This document shows positions 9,501-17,299 of a stretch of 28,947 bases of DNA, in pieces; positions within the stretch are counted from its first letter, which is position 1; each line of letters starts with the position of its first letter. The stretch is taken from IMG/VR virus record IMGVR_UViG_3300025759_013899, positions 1 through 28,947 of that record; one strand, 5' to 3'. A program made the position numbers and the translations under genes. The notes under the pieces were generated by a model. It did not search any database. It saw only the letters and a program-made list of their open reading frames with translations, and was not told the origin of the DNA. This DNA is from a virus.

Positions 9501-9533
9501 TCTAGGGCATTCTTTACATTTGAATGGTTTCAT
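6513..9533 (-). CDS. polA: DNA polymerase I (family A) with N-terminal Fe-S UDG-like domain
   Basis: The 1006-aa replicative polymerase has three parts. Residues 1-185 resemble a family 4-type uracil-DNA glycosylase, with Cys6, Cys9, Cys81 and Cys96 (C-x2-C-x71-C-x14-C) as likely [4Fe-4S] ligands. A DnaQ-like 3'-5' exonuclease follows (Asp230 and Glu232 in ALDFETT, NYKYD, YAAIDAD), interrupted by a long charged coiled-coil insert. The polymerase domain has motif A DFAGAEVR (Asp752), motif B with Lys822 and Phe826 (RQQAKSIVFG), and motif C VHDS (Asp943). The usual motif C Glu is Ser944. The start is ATG 9533 in a TAATG overlap with the primase stop; TTG 9557 is less likely. No 5'-3' exonuclease domain is present. 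It belongs to the replication operon. Confidence 0.95.
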   Translation of the reverse strand: MKPFKCKECPRFRNNFVTPVGTTPAKIAFILEEPPFWGGVAMAGNDGKMLKAVLARCSNKDSMGVVPSIMNKAFYMYAVSCGDKETKASVKLIEQCKGNVGAQNLLNSGATVVVAMGSKAMSFMGIKGLYKHSRGSVKEVTFFGKQMQVLTTFSMANLMKTPGVADIVTKDILTACKLVVGKKLDDIDVPKLLSNYDIPDNIEGAIEVAKEYSQYCAEGKTVENSMMALDFETTTLFGWNDKGRVIAISGAVAPGKAFSLYVEHKDSPYSFEEIIPWVWKILQSPHPKTWWNYKYDYGIAKHILTRQTREAIAKNPSLRFNIEEEVGRSLEEIFNTPVQNTRWDGMLAEHMLDEDKKGHYSLKEVILTEFPSLAGYEKPLHEQLSRIEEDIRATKLNLALNASLKELQQSLLGGSKGLLEELEDLDTYLKILKNKKRSQKDKSKKQAISNTLSMLENRKKYLKKVKSSVTKYLNKEADHISSSKKVDPAREEVTFEMVDVSVMMPYAAIDADLTYRLSMKQRLDAWKQDTTSKAKAECREPMISLMDKHYIPITECLSDMQVEGVRIDTGYLLNQSRVLFKKEVQSHYNLVHKISTDLGRDPSSVVLNNPSSLADILVTGYGLPKLKETASGAISSASDVMEEWGKTHIIAKDILDFRGISKARSTYLSSILELGSFDSRVHGNINANGTATGRLSSSNPNLQNIPPVLAGVPIKKAFIPTDTSARARPSDKLLCKKYGWEVDEQLCVVDLDFAGAEVRGLTVYARDPDLLHALNTGLDMHSWVASMVFQEDYDAINTSRKKENAEKNTEDIRLTTLRQQAKSIVFGIIFCIGPGKLSEQLGITPGEATALMNLFFKRFPLVEKYITTTKRAVVNKGILRTPTGRARRFPLVHVGGSVAAACQRQGVNYLVQGFTSEIVTRTLINIHKTIHKIRGRLLLTVHDSLVFEMPVIELPNLEVYLEREVRDFIKNEFPMVPVALPYDVEVGPSYGEAKYSIESYTQKIGI

Positions 9534-12500
9534 TAAAAGTCTAACCTTTCGTCCCAAGCATCAATGATATCGCTTATATCGTATATAGTAACATCGCTAG
9601 CTTTAATACCGGGTTTTAAAAGTGTTTTTACGTGAGGTACTTTTCTTCTTACTGAAGAGTACTTTAGAGAATTGTCTGCGGAATCACCCATCCGCTTGAG
9701 GCGGCCTGCAGTTTCTCTAGAAAACTTAGTAGTTTTACTAAGCAAGTTAGATAATACATCAGGCCACATCACTATTAATATCTTGGACTTACCTGACTTT
9801 CTTCTAGAGTCATTGTATTCTGCATAGGACAACCCACAATCTAAATCTAGCAACTTAAATCTATCCACGTTATCCGCTAGTAGAGTTCTGATAGCAGTAG
9901 ATCTAGCAGTACTACCTGGGCGCTGATATTCTACCCTACAGGATAGCACTTGATCCAATAGATCCTGTGCATGAGTACTGGTAACTATACGACTAATAAG
10001 ACTAATCTTTTTCTTAACCACTCTTCTGATATAGTCATGCGGATCTCTACCTATCTCTGCTATCAAAGCAGCAGATATAATTACGCCGTCTAAAAATCTA
10101 GATGGCACTACAGCAACTCCAGCGTATAATGCTAAGGCATCTTTAGCCTTACTATCGTTGTAGAATAGCCTCAAAGCATATAAGTGGTCTAAGATGCTCT
10201 TAGCTCTGCTATACATACCCACACTTAAGTTTCTTCGGAAATGGCATATAGTGTTTTCTCCAAAGACCTCTTCTAGTACAGTATGAGGTTCAGGCTTATC
10301 CTCTACCCTTACAGTCTGTAGTTGCATAAATCGGGATATGTCAGCTTCGTCTCTTAGGTAGTTTATTGAGCAAGCCCATACCTGACATTTTAGTACATAC
10401 ACAGTAGCTTCTTTACTATCTACGTTACCTCTAGTAATAATACTTTGCCTAGAGTTAGTTAGCTGCCTTACATCTACTAAGAATTCTCTTACAGCCCTAC
10501 TATGCCTATCATCTCCTTTATCTTCGAATTCATCTAAGGCTACCCCTAAACCACATCTATTAGCATCTTTTCTAATACCTGCTACTGTATAACTAGTTTG
10601 AACGTCTGTTACACATTCTAGGAGTCTAAATTTAGGGTCTTTCCCCGCCACTAAAGATAGCAACTTTGATTTACCACTACCTCGCTGACCATTTAACAGC
10701 GTATATAACTGTCTAGGTAAGCAGCCTGAAATAGGATTTAGCATCATAGCCGCAGCTAAGTACTCACAATCTTCTATGCCCCCATCCATAAGCCACCCTA
10801 GGTTTATGGCACTGACTAAGAAATCGAAAGTTTCTTCTAAATCTACTTCTCTCCCAGCAGTTAGATCATGCGCAGAGTTTATCTCAGTACTCCACTTAGC
10901 TCTCACAATATTAAATACATAATTACCCAATCGAGGTCCATCTAGTAAATCCCAACGAAGCTCTCCAGTATCTTGGTATCTACCTAAATAAACATCGCTG
11001 CCATTAACAACAGCCCATACTTCTTCGGGACCATCTCCTAGATCCACCTCTATATAATGAGCACCTGCTTTTAACTCTTCTAGACTGGTCAGTGTCGGTA
11101 GTTCAGAAGCTAACCCATCTATTGCTATCTCCATATACCTCTTTAAAGTGGAGTTTAACTCTATTAACGAAAGAGGTCTGGTTGTCTTACCTACTTTTTT
11201 AGTAGACAATATTCTAGGTATACCTACGTTACTTTTTAACCAAGTAGATACAGGACCTAAGTCTATAGCCATCTTCCCAAATAACTCATTAGACCTAGAA
11301 ATACGCCACTCTCTAGGCTCCCGCTTTTTTCTATGCCAAGCACGTATCATAGTTTCCGCATTAGAACTCTCTACACCTACAAAATAGAAGTCGTCTCTTA
11401 AGGCCTGCGATACCCTAGATATAAAACCTTCTTCGCTGTCATCTTGACCCACTACCAGTTCTAGCAAAGTACCTAAGGCCAAAGGAACATGGTTAACTAA
11501 CTCTAAGCAAAATAATCTCTGAGAATCAGAGTCTCTTAAGCAAGAGCCATTACTAGCTACTAACTGCTTTACTTCCTGTACGTCTTGAGTATCTACTTTG
11601 GCTAAGTCTTCAAGAGTGCATGAAACTAGCCATTTATAGGCGGCTGTGAAGTGAGTTCTAATGTAGGTATTACTTCCATAAGTAGTGTGCTGGTTAATTA
11701 CAGATAACCAGCAGTCCCATCCATGCTTTTCTATGGCTTCATGGGGGTCTTTAGCAGTTACCTCTTCTGGCCAATCAAAAACTTTACAGGATAGTGTAGT
11801 ATTCTTTAGTATAGCCTTAGTAATGCCGTTACCTCCATGATTGGGGTGATCAGCTAGAATAAGGATATTGCTTATTGAACAATTTCTTTTTAATAAGTCA
11901 GCCGAAGTAGCTCCGGCACCTCCGATACCTAGAACTATATCATAGGTAACTCCATCCAAGTAATTCGATAAGTGGGCCAAAGCATCGAACTCCCCCTCAA
12001 CTAAAATAGCAGATGCTTTTGATTTAGCGGATTTACCTAGGCTACCCACAAAGTTAGCTAAGCCTAGAAACCCTATATCAGATTCTAAGTCATCCTTTAT
12101 GAATAATTCATCTTTAATACCAGGGTTAGGATTTAAGAAGTCTGATCGTATTTTAAATCTACTTATCTCTGTAGGGGTCTTGTGGTAGAAGTAAACTAAC
12201 GCTCCCATATTTTTAGGGGTCAGCACATCCTTAGTATACTCATACACCTCTTTAGTTAGGTTTATTTTTTTATTAACTAAAGCACTAGAAGGTAAAACTC
12301 CTATAGGCAGATTCTTAAACTTAGAAGCCGCTATACCCCGTTTCTCTAAATAGGAAACGCACTTTTGAGCGAATATATATTCTTGGGAAGTTCTATCCTC
12401 AGCTGCTTCTTGCAATATTTTATTACACGCATATGCAAACTCGTTTTTTACAACATGCCGTGTTTCTAGAGTGTGGAGGTCTTTTTCTAGGCTCTTGGGA

Positions 12501-12810
12501 AAGCTCTTTACTCCTTTAGCCCTAAGTAGTCTTGCTACCCCAACCCAAGATAGTTTAGATATGGTGGATATAAACTTAAGAGGGTTTGATTCATACCTCT
12601 CACAACCAAAACATTTAACAAAGCCTTTGTCGGGTACTATCCAACAGGAAGGTCTTGAATCTATATGCCCAGGAAAAGGGAACAGCCATGCAAGGATCTA
12701 CCCTTTATTGACCAAGAGCCTCCTGCCCCTGCATGACTTAGTATTTCTTTCCATTGTGTTAAGGATATATCTGACCATAGGGCTTTATAATGGATTTGAT
12801 CCATCTTCAT
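9533..12810 (-). CDS. Primase-helicase (CHC2 zinc finger, TOPRIM, P-loop ATPase) with an apparent one-base frameshift
   Basis: The long frame (about 12700 to 9533) encodes a TOPRIM primase core (EGEFDAL near 11998, LADHPNHGGNG) and a P-loop helicase (Walker A GQRGSGKS near 10690, Walker B VALDEFED, sensor WACSIN, SRF). Upstream it continues without a stop through CWIVPDKGFVKCFGCE, a DnaG-type zinc finger, but has no start codon. The start and the first cysteine lie in another frame: ATG 12810 gives MKMDQIHYKALW...WSIKGRSLHGCS. Joining the frames at about 12674-12682 gives C-x5-H-x17-C-x2-C (codons at 12684, 12667, 12613, 12604), whose H-x17-C-x2-C part matches DnaG spacing. One missing base in the CCC/TTTT run (coding strand) would explain it, as sequencing error, real mutation or recoding. 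The gene overlaps nuclease A upstream and polymerase downstream and makes primers and unwinds DNA at the fork. Confidence 0.85.
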
Positions 12811-13612
12811 TGTTGCTGTTCTCTTTCTCACAGAGATTCCTGAACTCACACCAATTACAATGTCTGCCTTTTTCTGCTTTGTACCCCTGTAAGAGCTTAG
12901 AACTTGTTTTGTTTATATACTGAATAACTGGGTTAGTTTGTACATAAACAGAACTCCTAAGTATTTTGTTTGGGTACCAAGTTAGTTCACCTGAGGTAGT
13001 AGAGTAGATAGCAGATTGTACTGATGCTAGGTCATATTTACTGTGGAGCAAAATTCCATAACTCTCTAGCTGTATAGAGTAGTGGTCTACACTTTTACAT
13101 CTACCAGTCTTTATGTCAATGGCTATTGCGTGCTTTTTACCACCCTTTTCTATAATTAAAATTCGGTCCAAAACTCCTCTAAGTATTGATTTATTATTCC
13201 AAAAATCAGTAGACTTAAAGTCGGGTAGAACAGCTAGACGTAGTTCAGATTCATCTAAAATAATATTGTTTTTAGACTTAAAATCCTTCATACGCTCTTC
13301 AAAGTTATCTATCTGTCTAGACATACTTTTAATTTTAATTTTATTTTTAGTGGTTTTCGGCACTACCTTAAAAGCCTCTAACTTAGCGGTAGGCCTATCT
13401 TTTCCTTTCTGCTGTAATTCAGCATATTTATGAGCCGCGGAACCTAGTTCCAAAGCAGTATTATCTACTACTACTTTTTCATCTTCTTTTAAGGCAGGTC
13501 TGTTTACATACTGATATACAAATTTTTGAGAGCAAGAGTCTAACACACCTAGCTTACTAGGGCTCCAAGGCATAAAATCTAAGGCCGCAGAGCTAAAAAA
13601 AGCGGTATCCAT
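12785..13612 (-). CDS. Cas4-like PD-(D/E)XK nuclease A
   Basis: The 275-aa protein is a RecB/Cas4-type nuclease. The sequence shows His61 (GSAAHKYAE), Asp149 (RGVLDRI), Asp166-x-Lys168 (AIDIKTG) and Gln181 (QLESYG), the standard order for this fold. Cys27 together with Cys252, Cys255 and Cys261 (CNWCEFRNLC) fits the four-cysteine Fe-S site of Cas4-like and AddB-like nucleases. Start ATG 13612 has GGAGG 5 bp upstream. It overlaps the primase start by 26 bp and follows the SSB-like gene, so it acts in replication, recombination or host DNA breakdown. A second related nuclease is encoded at 16536-17291; the two differ strongly in sequence, so they are not a recent duplication. No CRISPR array is nearby. 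Confidence 0.88.
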   Translation of the reverse strand: MDTAFFSSAALDFMPWSPSKLGVLDSCSQKFVYQYVNRPALKEDEKVVVDNTALELGSAAHKYAELQQKGKDRPTAKLEAFKVVPKTTKNKIKIKSMSRQIDNFEERMKDFKSKNNIILDESELRLAVLPDFKSTDFWNNKSILRGVLDRILIIEKGGKKHAIAIDIKTGRCKSVDHYSIQLESYGILLHSKYDLASVQSAIYSTTSGELTWYPNKILRSSVYVQTNPVIQYINKTSSKLLQGYKAEKGRHCNWCEFRNLCEKENSNNEDGSNPL

Positions 13613-13650
13613 ACCGCCTCCTTTCTTTAAATAGTAAAAGTAAAGTATAT

Positions 13651-14244
13651 TTACAGTTCGAAGTCAGGGACTTCTTCTGTAGCTACCTCATCACTTTTAC
13701 CAAATACCGAATCAAGCTTTTCATCAACTTGAGCAGGCGTCATAGGCTGGTTCATAGGGTTAGTCTCAATGACTTCGCCTTCTTTAGGCGTTGAGTAAAA
13801 GTACTCTGTCCATGTACTTCCTGTCTTAGGGCTGGTTTGGCGTTCTGCTACGATTTTTAGCAGCTTACCAACCATTGCAGAACGGTGACCTTCTTCAGAA
13901 CGGATGTTTTCTCGGAGTTTGTCTGCAGTTAAAGGAGGGTCTAGAGTAAGATAGGCAATATCTTGTATGTTTTTCTCAATGCGTTGTATAATATGTTTTG
14001 GAATACCAGATACAACTAAGCTTTGTTTTAGCTCAGTTCCTTCTGCGTACATAGTAGAACTTACAATATCCAGTTCTAGAATGTACATCTCTTTACCAGA
14101 GTTGGTTGTGGGCTTGTACACCCAGTCATTAATTCTGCAGATATGTGTGCCAGGTTCTGAGTCTAAATATCCACGAGGTTTCTTGTGCGTAGAATACCGA
14201 TCCTCATTAATATCATTTGCCATTGTGTCAAAGTTCATAGCCAT
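13651..14244 (-). CDS. SSB-like single-stranded DNA-binding protein
   Basis: The 197-aa protein has features of phage single-stranded DNA-binding proteins: a compact beta-rich domain at about residues 25-150 (GYLDSEPGTHICRINDW, EMYILELDIV, SAMVGKLLKIVAERQ) followed by a flexible, proline- and glutamate-rich tail that ends in an acidic hydrophobic tip, EEVPDFEL. Such tails recruit polymerase and helicase in known SSBs. It lies 4 bp after the preceding gene and before nuclease A and primase, as expected for a replication protein. The start at ATG 14244 (MAMNF) has a weak GAG-type site; ATG 14238 is an alternative. The OB fold is inferred from pattern and context, not from a clear signature. Confidence 0.65.
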   Translation of the reverse strand: MAMNFDTMANDINEDRYSTHKKPRGYLDSEPGTHICRINDWVYKPTTNSGKEMYILELDIVSSTMYAEGTELKQSLVVSGIPKHIIQRIEKNIQDIAYLTLDPPLTADKLRENIRSEEGHRSAMVGKLLKIVAERQTSPKTGSTWTEYFYSTPKEGEVIETNPMNQPMTPAQVDEKLDSVFGKSDEVATEEVPDFEL

Positions 14245-14248
14245 AAAC

Positions 14249-14764
14249 TTAGCTCTCTTTCTTTTTGTTAGCGTTAGCGTTAGCGTTAGCGTTAGCGTTT
14301 TCGGTTACCTCAGATTGAGGTATAACCTTATTAATTGAAAATTCCACTTCTGTAAAGCTTTTTATTGATATTTTTATGCTCCTAGATTTAAGCCCTCCTA
14401 GGGCATCTAGAACTCTATAAATAGCTTCTACTTTGTGGCTAGATTCACCAGGTATTTCTAGTGAGAATAGAGTATTGTCAAGAATATTAAAACCATGTAA
14501 GGTGTAAATATCCTTGCAAGGATGTACCGAGTCTCTATAAGGATTATAAAGGCAGTCTATGCAGCCTGTACCTGTAGTACTCGTTACTCCGTCATTAGAT
14601 TCACAGCCAGATGGGTGCTTTCTATATACTTGTACTTCCTCCAATACCACATCTATGCTAGAGCCGTAGGTTTGGGAAGGAGAATATATAGAGTTAGGAA
14701 GGTAGCCATTATCCATGGGAGTACTTATGGACAACAGTTCCCTTGAATTAGACATAGTAGACAT
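14249..14764 (-). CDS. Small Cys-motif protein, probable SSB-associated phage protein
   Basis: The 171-aa protein has a putative metal-binding segment, GCIDCLYNPY...HPCKD, near residues 70-86, followed by beta-rich sequence (IYTLHGFNILDNTLFSLEIPG) and a helix. This order, a CxxC...C segment followed by a strand-rich region, resembles small phage proteins often encoded next to SSB-like proteins; I cannot name the family with confidence. The C-terminus is an Asn-Ala repeat encoded by a 6-bp tandem repeat, then KKKES. Starts at 14764 or 14755 are possible. Its 5' end overlaps the divergent sigma gene head to head by up to 38 bp. It is 4 bp upstream of the SSB-like gene and almost surely cotranscribed with it. 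Confidence 0.65.
   Translation of the reverse strand: MSTMSNSRELLSISTPMDNGYLPNSIYSPSQTYGSSIDVVLEEVQVYRKHPSGCESNDGVTSTTGTGCIDCLYNPYRDSVHPCKDIYTLHGFNILDNTLFSLEIPGESSHKVEAIYRVLDALGGLKSRSIKISIKSFTEVEFSINKVIPQSEVTENANANANANANKKKES
14267..14296. repeat. Five tandem copies of GTTAGC
   Basis: Five perfect 6-bp units (GTTAGC on the plus strand) are followed by a degenerate sixth. On the minus strand they encode an alternating Asn-Ala tail of the 14249-14764 protein. Because the unit is 6 bp, a change in copy number alters tail length by two residues without a frameshift. Confidence 0.95.
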
Positions 14765-15401
14765 ATACTACACAGCCCTTTCTAGGGTTGAAATACTGGA
14801 CAAAGCCAGTGAAAAAAGTTTACTCATTACATATAAGAATACCTCCTGCAAAAAAACAAAAGAAAAAATAAAAGATACGGTAATTAAGTCTAACTTAAGA
14901 CTCGTTTTTGGTTTTGCCAAAAACTTTTGGGACCAGAAAGATCCTGTAAAACTACAAGAGCTTATAGCCCAAGGAAACATAGGATTACTATTGGCTTTGG
15001 ATAAGTTTGAACCTAAGTACAATGTTAGGTTCTGTACTTATGCCGGGCATTGGGTTCTTATGTCTATGCGCAAAGCTCACATAGGTTTAATAAAATCCAA
15101 TGGTAAGCCTTTGATAATAGAAGAAGAAACCTCAATACCTGAAAAGCCCTATGTACAGGATTTTGACTCTGCCATTGAAAACGTACAGCAGAGGCATATC
15201 TTAAATACTTGGCTTAGATTCCTAAGTGAAAGAGAGCGTTATATAATAATAAACTCTTTTTCCCTTAAGGATGCTGCAGCTGCTAGCAAGTCCCTTAGAG
15301 ACATGGCTAGCACTCTCAAACTGTCTAGCGAGCGGGTTAGACAGCTTAAAACCCAAGCCTTAGATAAGTTAGCTTTGTGGTTAACTTATCATATAGACTA
15401 A
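14727..15401 (+). CDS. Sigma-70-type RNA polymerase sigma factor
   Basis: The 224-aa protein is a compact sigma factor. Residues 50-118 are a well preserved region 2, with NLRLVFGFAK, then LIAQGNIGLLLALDKFE and RFCTYAGHWV, close to the RpoD/RpoH pattern for core binding and -10 recognition. Residues 155-215 are region 4 (LSERERYIIINSF, then SLRDMASTLKLSSERVRQLK), a helix-turn-helix for -35 contact. Region 1.1 is absent and region 3 is short. ATG 14727 with GGGAG 5 bp upstream is preferred to ATG 14715. It is the only plus-strand gene between minus-strand replication genes; it overlaps one neighbour head to head and the ParB-like gene tail to tail by 4 bp. It probably directs late transcription, by the phage polymerase or by host core. 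Confidence 0.92.
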   Translation: MDNSSLELDIVDIYYTALSRVEILDKASEKSLLITYKNTSCKKTKEKIKDTVIKSNLRLVFGFAKNFWDQKDPVKLQELIAQGNIGLLLALDKFEPKYNVRFCTYAGHWVLMSMRKAHIGLIKSNGKPLIIEEETSIPEKPYVQDFDSAIENVQQRHILNTWLRFLSERERYIIINSFSLKDAAAASKSLRDMASTLKLSSERVRQLKTQALDKLALWLTYHID

Positions 15402-16543
15402 GAGTCCGCGCCCCCAAGAACTACCTCTTGAATAGCTTCGGTGCTCTTAGGATCTACTACCCATTGTAGAACCTTAATAGCCACCTCTAGATCGAAAACA
15501 CCATTGATGTTCTCTTCATCCTCATCGTCCGCTTTGAGAGTGGCTCTGATGGAGCTTAGCTGTTGTATAGAGGCTAGTAGTTCTTCACTACTTCTTGTAG
15601 CCTTTTTGGCTAAGCCCTTAGGAGGTCTAGGAGCACGTTTCTTGCGGTTCTGTAGCTTAATGCCCTCGCCTCCAGCCTTGATAGACTCTTCATGCTTTTC
15701 GTCTATAAGGTCTTTAACCTCATCCGCAGAGAGCTTATCTTCGTCTGAGGTGGCTTTTTCTAGAATCTCTTTACGGGCTTCGTCATCCTTGACGTTGTTT
15801 AGGATCTCCCCCACAGACCATGAGGTTTTCTTTTCAAGAACTGCTTTAAGCAGTTCTGGTTTATCCTGCATACGATCTAGAGTAGATAATTTAGCCTTGA
15901 TGGTACTAACAGCTAGTCCAAACTGCTTGGCTAGTACCTCAATATCTACACCGGCATCTAACTGCTGTTTAATCTGGACAGCTACTTCAGCTACAGACCA
16001 GTTTAGACGTTGGGTGTTACGTATTAGGGCTTCTTGACCTAACTGAAGTTTTACTTGGTTAGTAACCCATACTCTACACTTCTCTTGCTCTTCCGCAGAA
16101 GAAGATGCATTTAAACTAAGCCAAGCTTGAAAAATCTCTTCCGCTATTTGCATAACAGAAGGTTTAACTTCACATCTAACCTTAGTTAAGGCTCTACCTG
16201 TGTCTGTAGCGGTATGGCCTTCCTCTAGAAGTTTTGATAGAACAAAGCAGCGGCGGTTTCCTTCTAGTACCCGATATTTCTTACCATCGTCAGTAAGCAT
16301 TACTTGAGGCGCCTCTAAGATGCCCTTCGCCAGGACGGTCTCCATCATAGATGAAATAGCATCCTCAGACCCGTAGTCTTTTCTAGATTGGAGGATGTCA
16401 GTATCTCCAGGTGTTTTGAATACTAGATCTGCAAAATCTAGCAGCATATACTTAGATTTTACGTCTGTTACATCTACCTCAGGGTAGTCTTTCTCAGAGT
16501 AGTCTTTCTCAGAGTTGTTGTTGTTGTGTGTAGTTTCAACCAT
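15398..16543 (-). CDS. ParB-like DNA-binding protein
   Basis: The 381-aa protein has a ParB/Srx-type N-terminal domain with the diagnostic KKYRVLEGNRRCFVL segment (EGNRR at residues 94-98), followed by a helical central domain that includes a likely helix-turn-helix (LAKQFGLAVSTIKAKLSTL, about 207-225), and an Ala/Lys/Arg-rich basic linker (NRKKRAPRPPKGLAKK) before the C-terminal helices. The start ATG 16543 has GAGGAG upstream and overlaps the stop of nuclease B by 8 bp; the longer frame to 16576 lacks a ribosome-binding site. No ParA gene is in view. It could be a plasmid-like partition factor, a transcription regulator or a DNA organiser that uses the ParB clamp. The N-terminus holds a tandem SEKDY duplication. 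Confidence 0.8.
   Translation of the reverse strand: MVETTHNNNNSEKDYSEKDYPEVDVTDVKSKYMLLDFADLVFKTPGDTDILQSRKDYGSEDAISSMMETVLAKGILEAPQVMLTDDGKKYRVLEGNRRCFVLSKLLEEGHTATDTGRALTKVRCEVKPSVMQIAEEIFQAWLSLNASSSAEEQEKCRVWVTNQVKLQLGQEALIRNTQRLNWSVAEVAVQIKQQLDAGVDIEVLAKQFGLAVSTIKAKLSTLDRMQDKPELLKAVLEKKTSWSVGEILNNVKDDEARKEILEKATSDEDKLSADEVKDLIDEKHEESIKAGGEGIKLQNRKKRAPRPPKGLAKKATRSSEELLASIQQLSSIRATLKADDEDEENINGVFDLEVAIKVLQWVVDPKSTEAIQEVVLGGADS
16484..16513. repeat. Two tandem 15-bp copies in the ParB-like gene
   Basis: The unit GTAGTCTTTCTCAGA occurs twice in direct succession and encodes SEKDY-SEKDY at residues 11-20 of the ParB-like protein. It is an in-frame duplication in a disordered N-terminal tail. 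Confidence 0.9.
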
Positions 16544-17291
16544 TATTTGCTCCTCGGCATTGATTATAAAAGTCACACCACTTTGGATTACACATCCAAG
16601 AAGTTGGTGAAGTCATAGGAAAGTTTCCCGCAGAGATATTAGTAGCTACTTCGCCAATTAAGTCTGTGAAGTAGTTTAACTCTCCTTTAGAAAATACATG
16701 TCTAGATACGCCTACTTTAGGTTTCTTGTTTTTTACAACGCTATCGAACCTTACGCAGGGGTTATTTTGTGTTATTGCATACATGGCTAGCTGAACAGAG
16801 TTTTTGCAGTCTGTTTCAGACTTAGCTCTTTTGACTACTTTAAGATCACATATTTCGGTTTGTCCTGAAGATATGTCTAAGTAGTCAATATAGCCTAGAA
16901 CGGGTACATCTCCTACAAAGGACTCGAATTTTTGCTCGGTCGCTATAGGCATGATGGACTGACCCAGTTCCTTATACCATGTTTTGTACAAAATTTGTGA
17001 ATATGTATACCAGTATTCTAAGGTCTCCTCTTCAAAGTCAGAATCTTTTAAAAGAAGCTCTATATTAGAAGCTACCTCAACCTGCCCAAAGTTATACTCT
17101 AAGCCTTTTATGTTAGCCTCTAAAGTTACCTCTACCATTTTATGAACACTGGAACCTACGCTCATAGAAACAGGGCGTTTAGTTTCAGGTTTTAGATTTA
17201 GTATGTAATCTTTTTCATATTGTCTAGGGCAAGAAAGGTATTTATTTATCTGGCTAGCAGATAAGTATCCTCTGGGTAATTCATATGACAT
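16536..17291 (-). CDS. Cas4-like PD-(D/E)XK nuclease B
   Basis: The 251-aa protein has the RecB/Cas4 motif order: SASQINKYLSCPRQY (Cys21), His50 (GSSVHKMVE), Asp136 (LGYIDYLD), Asp149-x-Lys151 (ICDLKVV) and Gln167 (VQLAMYA). Cys234, Cys239 and Cys245 (CNPKWCDFYNQC) complete a four-cysteine Fe-S site with Cys21. The start ATG 17291 has GGAGGG upstream. It sits between the SNF2-like helicase (8 bp gap) and the ParB-like gene (8 bp overlap), so it is translated with them. A helicase next to a 5'-3' or 3'-5' exonuclease of this class suggests DNA end processing or recombination. It is closer to the classical Cas4/PDDEXK_1 pattern than nuclease A. Confidence 0.9.
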   Translation of the reverse strand: MSYELPRGYLSASQINKYLSCPRQYEKDYILNLKPETKRPVSMSVGSSVHKMVEVTLEANIKGLEYNFGQVEVASNIELLLKDSDFEEETLEYWYTYSQILYKTWYKELGQSIMPIATEQKFESFVGDVPVLGYIDYLDISSGQTEICDLKVVKRAKSETDCKNSVQLAMYAITQNNPCVRFDSVVKNKKPKVGVSRHVFSKGELNYFTDLIGEVATNISAGNFPMTSPTSWMCNPKWCDFYNQCRGANNG

Positions 17292-17299
17292 AAGCCCTC

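Noticed and set aside
12674-12682. Canonical programmed -1 frameshift site in the primase gene
   Set aside because: CCCTTTT is a slippery-type heptamer, but its phase does not give the shift needed to join the two frames.
12471-12923. Plus-strand 150-codon frame opposite the primase N-terminus
   Set aside because: The minus strand encodes a recognisable DnaG-type zinc finger here, so the plus frame is a shadow.
14267-14296. GTTAGC repeat resembling a telomere-like repeat
   Set aside because: It is an in-frame coding repeat (Asn-Ala) inside a gene, with only five copies and no terminal position.
12785-17291. Cas4-like nucleases as part of a CRISPR system
   Set aside because: No repeats, Cas1, Cas2 or effector genes are present; such nucleases are common phage recombination enzymes.
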